NCBI GenBank assembly: GCA_902496845.1
Contig: CABVCJ010000028.1
Location: forward strand, 1-24,972
Direction of reading: 5' to 3'
DNA from: an uncultured Collinsella sp.
GTDB lineage: Bacteria > Actinomycetota > Coriobacteriia > Coriobacteriales > Coriobacteriaceae
Length of the DNA stretch: 24,972 nucleotides
The position numbers and the translations under genes were made by a program. The notes below the pieces were generated by a model. The model did not search any database and was not told where the DNA came from. It saw only the letters and a program-made list of their open reading frames with translations. Positions 7,704-13,580 of this stretch are shown here, in pieces. Within the stretch, counting starts at the first letter, position 1, and the number at the start of each line of letters is the position of its first letter.

Positions 7704-8547
7704 GTGCGAGAGCAATGTTAATGAGCTGATTGTCCCCGGGCTCGTGGGAATTCCTGGAACGGTTTCGTCAAGGCTCGCAGAATATCGGGACTGGCGCGGT
7801 GATGTCCAAGCAGATGTTTCTGATTTAGAGACATGCGCTTCGAATCTTGAGATTCAAGGCCTGGCCATTACGGCGATTGACTTTGTTAACCCCTGCGCCC
7901 GTTACTCGGAGGTCTCCTTTGAGCTCGGTGACGATGCGATTCACGCTCGTTTGATCGAGCCTGTCGGTCGTGCCCGAGTGTCTGAGCGCGTGCCGCTGTG
8001 CCTGATGTTCCACGATATCGATCGGCCTGTGCGCGGCTGGCATCACATGACGAGATTTGCCGCCATGGGGTATGCCGTCCTCGCGCTGGATGACGATGTT
8101 GCTGGTGCGGACGACCTGCAGCGGGGGATTTCTTCGCCCGCTTTTGTCGAGCGCGTCCGTTGGGGTTGCGCGCTGGCGAAGGTGGCGCGCAATCTTGATG
8201 GCATGGACCCCGACCGCATCTTTGCATGGGGCGAGGGTCTAGGCGGCGGAGTCGCGCTGGCGGTTTCTGCTCTGGACGAGCGGGGTCTCGCCTGCACGGC
8301 GGTTGCCAATCCGCTTCCTGGCGGCCTCGAGGCGCTGTCGTCTCGGGTGCGCGGATCGGTGCTCATGGGCACATCGCTCATGGATGCCGTGAGCGATCCC
8401 AAGGATCAGTTTGCCGTATTCAACGGTCTTGAGTGTGACCGGAGACATATCATCTATGCCAAATACGCTCACGAGCGCATCAATGCGTTCGAAAACGAAG
8501 TCGTCGACTTTTTTAACCAAACGTTCTACTCGTGTTCTTTGGCCTAG
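7696..8547 (+). CDS. CE7/AXE1-like protein without catalytic serine (probable pseudoenzyme)
   Basis: Alpha/beta hydrolase-fold paralogue of the upstream esterase, 283 residues. Homology is clear at the C-terminus (QFAVFNGLECDRRHI against QFAVYNNLTCEKRHE) and in the middle (PLCLMFHD against PLVLQFHG; RIFAWGEGLGGG against RVFVNGASQGGG). The nucleophile position of GxSxGG is Gly181 (sequence GEGLGG), the oxyanion motif HGY is HDI, and about 25 residues of the CE7 loop after the DCPGQGG position are missing. Asp230 and His259 of the triad remain. It is therefore unlikely to be an ordinary serine esterase; it may bind sugar, form mixed oligomers with the active enzyme, or be decaying. ATG at 7696 has AGGGAGGGGAGG upstream and overlaps the previous stop. 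Codon choice looks less biased than in the transporter genes. Exact function unknown. Confidence 0.82.
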   Translation: MSKCESNVNELIVPGLVGIPGTVSSRLAEYRDWRGDVQADVSDLETCASNLEIQGLAITAIDFVNPCARYSEVSFELGDDAIHARLIEPVGRARVSERVPLCLMFHDIDRPVRGWHHMTRFAAMGYAVLALDDDVAGADDLQRGISSPAFVERVRWGCALAKVARNLDGMDPDRIFAWGEGLGGGVALAVSALDERGLACTAVANPLPGGLEALSSRVRGSVLMGTSLMDAVSDPKDQFAVFNGLECDRRHIIYAKYAHERINAFENEVVDFFNQTFYSCSLA

Positions 8548-8571
8548 ACGGCCTGGACACTGCCAACAAGA

Positions 8572-8594
8572 GTGGGCGGCATAGGGCTGCCCAC
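8572..8594 (+). promoter_or_regulatory. Stem-loop upstream of nanA
   Basis: GTGGGCGGC (8572-8580) and GCTGCCCAC (8586-8594) pair over 9 bp with one G-U and a 5-nt loop. It lies 9 nt before the nanA ribosome site (8604-8609). No U-tract follows. Confidence 0.5.
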
Positions 8595-8615
8595 CAGACA
8601 ACTAAGGAGATTCTT

Positions 8616-9536
8616 GTGGCAACTCAGAAATTCACCGGCGTTATCCCTCCCGTCGTTGTTCCCGATACCGAAGACCACCAGCTCGATGTTGCCTCCTTTG
8701 AGCGCAGCATCAACCGCATGATCGATGCCGGCGTCGATGGCTTGTTCTTCCTGGGCTCCTCGGGCGAGGTCGTCTTCTCCACCGACGAGCGTCGCCGTCA
8801 GATCATCTCCGAGGCCGTCCGTATCGTCGACCACCGTGTGCCTGTTCTGGTCGGCATCATCGACACCGAGACCGAGCGCATGATCGAGCACGGTAAGGTC
8901 GCCCAGGAGCTGGGCGCTGATGCCCTCGTCGCCACCTGCCCGTTCTATGCCCTGCAGGGCATGACCGAGGTCGAGGAGCACTTCCGCATCCTGCACGATG
9001 AGCTCGACCTGCCCATCTTTGCCTATGACATTCCCGTCTGCGTTCACACCAAGCTCCCCTGGAAGCTCCTTGCCAAGCTCGGCGCCGAGGGCGTTCTGGC
9101 CGGTGTCAAGGATTCCTCGGGTGATGACATCTCGTTCCGCTACCTCGTTCAGGAGAACGAGAAGAACGGCCATCCGATGAGCATTCTCACCGGCCACGAG
9201 GTTGTTGTCGACGGCGCCTACCTCGGTGGCGCCGACGGTTCCGTCCCGGGTCTCGCCAACGTTGAGCCCGAGGGCTACGTGCGTCAGTGGAAGGCCGCTC
9301 AGGCTGGTGACTGGGCTACCGTCAAGGCCGAGCAGGATCGCCTCAATGAGATTTCGCACATCTGGGATGTCACCTCGGGCGTCCAGGGCTATGCCGGTGG
9401 CGTCGGCGCCTTCAAGACCGCTATGAACCTCATGGGCATCTTCGACAGCCCGACCATGCCGCGCCCGGTGAAGGCCATGACCGGCGAGAACGTCGAGGCG
9501 ATTAAGAAGGTCCTCCAGGACAACGGTCTCCTGTAA
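8616..9536 (+). CDS. nanA: N-acetylneuraminate lyase (DHDPS/NAL family)
   Basis: Class I aldolase of 306 residues that would cleave N-acetylneuraminate to N-acetylmannosamine and pyruvate in the cytoplasm. The Schiff-base lysine is Lys165 (GVKDSSGD) and the catalytic tyrosine Tyr137 (FAYDIPV), the same numbers as in E. coli NanA. The pyruvate carboxylate-binding motif is GSSGE (47-51), where NAL usually has GSTGE and DHDPS GTTGE. GTG at 8616 is the start, with AAGGAG 6 nt upstream; an upstream in-frame ATG at 8532 lies inside the previous gene. The family also holds dihydrodipicolinate synthase and keto-sugar aldolases; the call as NanA rests on adjacent ROK kinase and NanE genes. The codon bias suggests good expression. 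Confidence 0.83.
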   Translation: MATQKFTGVIPPVVVPDTEDHQLDVASFERSINRMIDAGVDGLFFLGSSGEVVFSTDERRRQIISEAVRIVDHRVPVLVGIIDTETERMIEHGKVAQELGADALVATCPFYALQGMTEVEEHFRILHDELDLPIFAYDIPVCVHTKLPWKLLAKLGAEGVLAGVKDSSGDDISFRYLVQENEKNGHPMSILTGHEVVVDGAYLGGADGSVPGLANVEPEGYVRQWKAAQAGDWATVKAEQDRLNEISHIWDVTSGVQGYAGGVGAFKTAMNLMGIFDSPTMPRPVKAMTGENVEAIKKVLQDNGLL

Positions 9537-9542
9537 AGCTTC

Positions 9543-9632
9543 CCCAGGCACCCGATCTTGGGGCTCAAGTGGTCGGGCGTGACCCATTAGGTCAACGCCC
9601 GACCACTTTCACCCCAACCTCGGGCACCTGGG
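9543..9632. repeat. 90-bp imperfect palindrome between nanA and nanK
   Basis: The two halves are near-complementary over their full length. The inner arms AAGTGGTCGGGCGT (9567-9580) and its complement (9595-9608) pair without mismatch, GACC/GGTC (9581-9584 and 9590-9593) close a 5-nt loop, and the outer arms CCCAGG/CCTGGG, CCCGA/TCGGG and TTGGGG/CCCCAA pair with a few mismatches between. As RNA it forms a very long hairpin. There is no clear U-tract after it, so it may be a bidirectional attenuator, an RNA stabiliser or processing site, or a small palindromic repeat element. Confidence 0.75.
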
Positions 9633-9706
9633 AAACCTTTACTGAGTTGCGGCGATAACACCGCCTTCATTTCCTGTAGTTGTTTTTATCTCCTAAGGAG
9701 AGCGAC

Positions 9707-10672
9707 ATGGAGAACAAGTACGTCTGCTCTGTCGATATCGGCGGAACTAAGATCGCGACTGCCATCATGGAGTACCCGGCTGACGGTAGTGTGCCCCATC
9801 CTGTTTTTGAGGCCGAGGTTCCCACCGAGGCCCAAGAGGGCGGCGAGGCCGTCTTCCAACGTATCGAGGCGTCCATCAAGGCTGCTCTCGAGGCGAATCC
9901 CGATGTCGAGGTCCTTGGCGTCGGTATCGGTGCCGCCGGCGTCGTCGATCCCAAGACGGGCGCCATCGCGTATGCCAACGAGATCATGCCCGGCTGGTCC
10001 GGTGTTCAGTTGGGGCCGCGCCTGCGCGAGGACCTCGGTCTTCCCGTTGCCGTTGTAGGCGACGTGCAGGCTCATGCTCTGGGCGAGGCCCACTGGGGCG
10101 TCGGCAAGGGCAAGTTCTCCGTCTTGTGTCTTGGCATCGGTACGGGCATCGGTGGCGCATATGTCGAGAACGGCCGCGTGATGCAGGGCTTCCATGGTGC
10201 TGCTGGCCATATGGGCCACATCGAGTGCTCGGCTGCCGCCGGTATTCCCTGCGCCTGCGGGCGTTCCGGCCATCTGGAGTCGGTTGCTTCGGGCACTTCC
10301 ATTGGTCGTATGTACGATGAGCGCTTTGGTCGCGTCGACCCCAGCCGTCCTTCGGTCGGTCGCGATGTGAACGACCTGTGCCGTGCGGGCGACGCAAAGG
10401 CGACCGAGGTCATCCATGACGCCGGCTTTGCGCTGGGTGCCAGCTTGGGCTCGCTCGCTAACATCCTGGACCCTGAGGTCATCGTGCTTTCGGGTGGCGT
10501 GATTCACCAAGGTCCCGATTGGCGTTCACAGACGTGGAAGGATTCGGTACACGAGGGCTATGCCAGCCAGGCGCTCGATCCGCTTCAGGACACGCCGATC
10601 CTCATCGGTTCTCTGGAGGGCGATGCTCCGCTCATCGGTGCCGCTGAGCATCTTCTTGCCTCGTTGAAGTAA
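9707..10672 (+). CDS. nanK: ROK-family sugar kinase, probable N-acetylmannosamine kinase
   Basis: Cytoplasmic ATP-dependent sugar kinase of 321 residues. The N-terminal phosphate-binding motif is DIGGTKIATAI; the catalytic base is Asp119 in VVGDVQAHALGE; the second ATP motif is LGIGTGIGG. The ROK zinc region reads GH (His171), then CACGRSGHLE with Cys182, Cys184 and His189, so the third cysteine of the usual CxCGxxGC is a histidine. ATG at 9707 follows CTAAGGAG by 6 nt. The ROK family includes glucokinases and NagC-type regulators; no helix-turn-helix precedes the kinase domain, so this is an enzyme. Its place between nanA and nanE makes N-acetylmannosamine phosphorylation the best call. Substrate is inferred from context. 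Confidence 0.85.
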   Translation: MENKYVCSVDIGGTKIATAIMEYPADGSVPHPVFEAEVPTEAQEGGEAVFQRIEASIKAALEANPDVEVLGVGIGAAGVVDPKTGAIAYANEIMPGWSGVQLGPRLREDLGLPVAVVGDVQAHALGEAHWGVGKGKFSVLCLGIGTGIGGAYVENGRVMQGFHGAAGHMGHIECSAAAGIPCACGRSGHLESVASGTSIGRMYDERFGRVDPSRPSVGRDVNDLCRAGDAKATEVIHDAGFALGASLGSLANILDPEVIVLSGGVIHQGPDWRSQTWKDSVHEGYASQALDPLQDTPILIGSLEGDAPLIGAAEHLLASLK

Positions 10673-10688
10673 ACGTATCTTCTGTAGG

Positions 10689-10719
10689 AGCCTCCCGAGA
10701 CAACACGCCTCGGGAGGCT
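10689..10719 (+). promoter_or_regulatory. Intercistronic stem-loop between nanK and nanE
   Basis: AGCCTCCCGAG (10689-10699) and CTCGGGAGGCT (10709-10719) form a perfect 11-bp stem with a 9-nt loop. It ends 5 nt before the AGAAAGG ribosome site of nanE (10725-10732), with only a weak GTTCTG afterwards. Confidence 0.6.
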
Positions 10720-10742
10720 GTTCTGAGAAAGGTTACAGCCTT

Positions 10743-11429
10743 ATGACCGTCGATCCATTGATTCAATCCCTGAAGGGCAAGCTCGTCGTGAGCGTTCAGG
10801 CGTATATGGGCGAGCCGCTTCGTACGCCCGAGACCATGGCTCAAATGTCTCGCGCTTGCGAGCTCGGCGGCGCCGCCGCCATTCGCTGCCAGGGCCTTGC
10901 CGACATTGCCGCCATTAAGAGTCGCTGTGAGGTTCCCGTCATCGGCCTGTGGAAGGATGGGCACGAGGGCGTTTACATCACGCCGACGCTGCGTCACGCT
11001 CGCGCCTGCGTTGCTGCCGGTGCCGATATCGTGGCGATCGACGCCACCGATCGTCCGCGCCCCGACGGCAAGACGGTCGAGGATACCTTCCGTCCGCTGC
11101 ACGAGGAGGGTGTGCTCCTGATGGCGGATTGTGCCACCATCGAGGATATTCGCCGTGCTGTTGATATGGGCTTTGACCTGGTATCCACCACGCTTTCTCA
11201 CGGCGTCGCCGCCATCGACTGCACCATGGCCGATGGCCCCGATCTGCCGCTCCTGCGTCAGGCGACCGAGGAATTCCCCGGCCTTCCCATCATTTGCGAG
11301 GGTCGCGTGCATACGCCCGAGGAGGCTCGCGCCGCGATCGATGCTGGTGCCTGGGCCGTTGTCGTCGGCACCGCCATCACGCACCCCACGAGTATTACGA
11401 GTTGGTTCAAGGCTGCGCTTGAGGCGTAA
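10743..11429 (+). CDS. nanE: N-acetylmannosamine-6-phosphate 2-epimerase
   Basis: TIM-barrel epimerase of 228 residues, converting N-acetylmannosamine-6-phosphate to N-acetylglucosamine-6-phosphate, the last dedicated step of sialic acid breakdown. Family motifs are clear: LVVSVQA at the N-terminus, GLWKDG with catalytic Lys71, VYITPTLRHA, IDATDRPRP, ICEGR with Glu186 as the likely acid/base, and the phosphate-binding VVVGTAITHP near the end. ATG at 10743 is preceded by AGAAAGG. This is the clearest pathway-defining gene of the locus. It is the last nan gene and is followed by a terminator before rapZ. The product would feed NagA/NagB, which are not in the window. Confidence 0.93.
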   Translation: MTVDPLIQSLKGKLVVSVQAYMGEPLRTPETMAQMSRACELGGAAAIRCQGLADIAAIKSRCEVPVIGLWKDGHEGVYITPTLRHARACVAAGADIVAIDATDRPRPDGKTVEDTFRPLHEEGVLLMADCATIEDIRRAVDMGFDLVSTTLSHGVAAIDCTMADGPDLPLLRQATEEFPGLPIICEGRVHTPEEARAAIDAGAWAVVVGTAITHPTSITSWFKAALEA

Positions 11430-11480
11430 GACAGGCCTCGTATCCGCTCGGGGCGGTATACTCAATATAGGCAATTGACC

Positions 11481-11517
11481 GCGCGGGATCCGGGTTGCTG
11501 GGTCCCGCGCTTGTTTT
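11481..11517 (+). terminator. Rho-independent terminator of the nan operon / attenuator before rapZ
   Basis: GCGCGGGATCC (11481-11491) and GGGTCCCGCGC (11500-11510) form an 11-bp GC-rich stem with one G-U pair and an 8-nt loop, followed by TTGTTTT. A TATACT at 11457-11462 just upstream could be a -10 box, but no convincing -35 was found; if active, the hairpin would lie in the rapZ leader. Confidence 0.75.
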
Positions 11518-11530
11518 CGGGAGGCAACAC

Positions 11531-12451
11531 ATGCAAAAGGGAGATGCCATGGATGCGGCGGAGCGCTCGGAGCGCATCCCCGATATCGTCATCATCACCG
11601 GAATGTCCGGATCAGGCCGCACACAGGCCATGCACGTGTTCGAGGACATGGGCTATTTTTGCATCGATAACCTGCCTCCGCGTCTCATCGCCCAGCTTGC
11701 CGAACTCGTCGGCATCAATACGGGCGTGGGCAGGCATCTCGCCGTCACCTGCGATTTGCGTAGCCAGGGACTGTTTGACGAGCTGCTCGATGCGGTCGCC
11801 GCGCTCGAAGAGCGCGAGATGAGCTGCGACATCGTGTTCCTGGAGGCTTCTGACGAGGTGCTGATTCGTCGCTACAGCGAAAATCGCCGCCGTCATCCCA
11901 TTGCCAAGCCGGGGGAGACTACGGCCGATGCCATTCAGCGCGAGCGCCTTCAGCTGCAGGGCGTGCGCGACCGAGCCGATATGATTATCGACACGAGCCG
12001 TCTGCGTACCTCTGCGCTGCGCAACAAGCTACGTATGGCATTTTCCGAGCTGTTCGACCAGCAGCTCATGGACGTCCACGTGTTCTCGTTTGGCTTTAAG
12101 CACGGCATGCCCGTCGAAGCGGATATTATGATCGACGTCCGCTTCCTGCCCAATCCGTTCTACGATCCCGAGATGCGCACGATGACCGGTCTCGATAAAA
12201 AGGTCTCCGATTTTGTTCTGGACCATCCCAAGACGCAGGAGTTTTGGAAGGCTTGGACACAGCTGCTCGATACGGTCATGCCCGGTTATATCGCGGAGGG
12301 TAAGCCGCAGCTTTCTATCGCCATCGGCTGCACGGGCGGCCAGCACCGCAGCGTTGCCATTGCCGAGGCCACGGCCCGTTACCTGGAAGGCGCTCAGTAT
12401 CATGTGAGCATCTCCCACCGCGACCTGTCGCGCGCCAACACGAAGGCATAG
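11531..12451 (+). CDS. rapZ: RNase adapter protein RapZ / YvcJ-family nucleotide-binding protein
   Basis: P-loop protein of 306 residues (300 if the ATG at 11549 is used). N-terminal P-loop is GMSGSGRT with Arg30 where most proteins have Lys; Arg here is usual in actinobacterial homologues. The following FCIDNLPP and the C-terminal IGCTGGQHRSVAIAE (from about residue 265) are family hallmarks. In E. coli RapZ binds glucosamine-6-phosphate and guides RNase E to the small RNA GlmZ; in Gram-positives YvcJ binds nucleotides and its role is less clear. ATG at 11531 has GGGAGG 6 nt upstream; 11549 also has an AGGGAG, so the start is uncertain. whiA follows 6 nt after the stop. Confidence 0.92.
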   Translation: MQKGDAMDAAERSERIPDIVIITGMSGSGRTQAMHVFEDMGYFCIDNLPPRLIAQLAELVGINTGVGRHLAVTCDLRSQGLFDELLDAVAALEEREMSCDIVFLEASDEVLIRRYSENRRRHPIAKPGETTADAIQRERLQLQGVRDRADMIIDTSRLRTSALRNKLRMAFSELFDQQLMDVHVFSFGFKHGMPVEADIMIDVRFLPNPFYDPEMRTMTGLDKKVSDFVLDHPKTQEFWKAWTQLLDTVMPGYIAEGKPQLSIAIGCTGGQHRSVAIAEATARYLEGAQYHVSISHRDLSRANTKA

Positions 12452-12457
12452 GCCTGC

Positions 12458-13387
12458 ATGTCGTTTACCGCTGAGGTGCGCGACGAGCTTGCGCGCTGCG
12501 AACCCGAATGTGAATACTGCGACTTGTCGACGCTTGCCGCCCTCACGCGCGTGAGCGGTACGCTCTCGCTTACCGGCTCTGGGCGGTATCGTTTGACGGT
12601 TGCGACTGAGACGGGAGCCGTCGCGCGCACGATGATCACGCTGACGCATCGTATCCTTAAGCTCAAAACGGAGTTCACCGTCCGTAAATCTGTATTGCAT
12701 AAGGTTCGAAACTACCTCATCACCTTGCCTGATCAGCCAGACCTGGATAAGGCCTTGGTTCTGCTGGGTATCCTCGAACGTAGGGGAGGACTTGTCGCCG
12801 GCGTACCCCGACATATCGTTGCCCGTCCTTGCTGTAGACTTGCCTATATCCGCGGCGCGCTCATCGCGGGCGGCTTCGTGGCCGATCCACGCGGCGATTT
12901 TCATTTGGAGATTGCTGTGCAGGGCGAGCAATATGCCAAGGGGCTTTGCGATCTGTTGGAGCAGATTGGGGTCCATGCTCGTGTTAATGCACGGCGGGGG
13001 TCATATGCCGTGTACATTAAGAGCGCCGAGGAAATCGAGCATCTATTAAAGCTGATTGGCGCCAAGCGCAGCGTTGCCGAGATTGAGGAGGCGCGCGCGG
13101 TCAAGTTGGTTAAGAACGATGTGAACCGTCGCGTGAACGCCGAGCTCGCCAACCAGACCAGAAGCGCCGGTGCCGCCCAACATCAGCTTGCGCTTATCGA
13201 TGAGCTCGAGCAGCGTGGCCTTCGTGATGCGCTTCCGGATGCCTTGGCGGTCTTTTGCGACCTGCGCGAGCGCTATCCCGATCTGTCGCTGCGTGATTTG
13301 GGGGAGATGGCTGACCCTCCCTTGTCGAAGTCAGCCCTCTACCATCGTGTTTTACGGCTTGAAAAGCTCATTGAAGCAAACAGGTAG
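12458..13387 (+). CDS. whiA: DNA-binding protein WhiA (sporulation regulator WhiA family)
   Basis: WhiA family regulator of 309 residues. It has an N-terminal WhiA domain, a central LAGLIDADG-endonuclease-like fold (around CRLAYIRGALIAGGFVADP, residues about 126-144) without nuclease activity in known members, and a C-terminal helix-turn-helix (YPDLSLRDLGEMADPPLSKSALYHRVLRL). In streptomycetes WhiA controls sporulation; in non-sporulating Gram-positives it affects division and chromosome segregation. The gene starts 6 nt after rapZ with only a weak GAAGG, which suggests translational coupling. In many genomes yvcK lies between rapZ and whiA; here it does not. Confidence 0.95.
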   Translation: MSFTAEVRDELARCEPECEYCDLSTLAALTRVSGTLSLTGSGRYRLTVATETGAVARTMITLTHRILKLKTEFTVRKSVLHKVRNYLITLPDQPDLDKALVLLGILERRGGLVAGVPRHIVARPCCRLAYIRGALIAGGFVADPRGDFHLEIAVQGEQYAKGLCDLLEQIGVHARVNARRGSYAVYIKSAEEIEHLLKLIGAKRSVAEIEEARAVKLVKNDVNRRVNAELANQTRSAGAAQHQLALIDELEQRGLRDALPDALAVFCDLRERYPDLSLRDLGEMADPPLSKSALYHRVLRLEKLIEANR

Positions 13388-13432
13388 TTTGAAGTAACGA
13401 CTTATATATGGATTTAGCTGCTATTTTAGTAT

Positions 13433-13446
13433 TTAAAACGTTTTAA
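13433..13446. promoter_or_regulatory. 14-bp palindrome upstream of gap, LacI/CcpA-type operator-like
   Basis: TTAAAACGTTTTAA is a perfect palindrome with a central CG and lies about 35 bp before the -35 box of the gap promoter. LacI-family regulators that control sugar metabolism bind such sites. The region is AT-rich, so chance is possible. Confidence 0.35.
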
Positions 13447-13478
13447 CGTAAATTTGATTTTCAATTTCGAGCATTCTC

Positions 13479-13508
13479 GTGAAATTCAAGTCAAAAAAAA
13501 GGTATATT
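13479..13508 (+). promoter_or_regulatory. gap: Promoter of gap
   Basis: GTGAAA (13479-13484, -35 like) and TATATT (13503-13508, five of six -10 matches) are 18 nt apart in an AT-rich stretch. It would give a leader of about 65 nt. Confidence 0.55.
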
Positions 13509-13528
13509 AGGCGAGTGGTTAGTTTGTG

Positions 13529-13563
13529 GGCCTCAACGGCGGGCGCTGTAGCTCGCGGGGGCC
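13529..13563 (+). promoter_or_regulatory. Folded leader stem-loop upstream of gap
   Basis: Outer arms GGCCTC/GGGGCC (13529-13534 and 13558-13563) and inner arms GCGGGC/GCTCGC (13539-13544 and 13551-13556), each with one G-U pair, form a two-part hairpin that ends 5 nt before the ribosome site AAAGGAG (13569-13575). It may stabilise the abundant gap message or tune translation. Confidence 0.4.
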
Positions 13564-13580
13564 TTACGAAAGGAGACACA

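Noticed and set aside
7696..8547. Calling the second esterase a broken pseudogene
   Set aside because: The frame is intact, has a strong ribosome site and overlaps the previous gene normally; only catalytic motifs are lost, so it is kept as a coding gene.
708..11517. Genomic island with mobile element ends
   Set aside because: No transposase, integrase, tRNA or long flanking direct repeats were seen at the borders of the nan locus.
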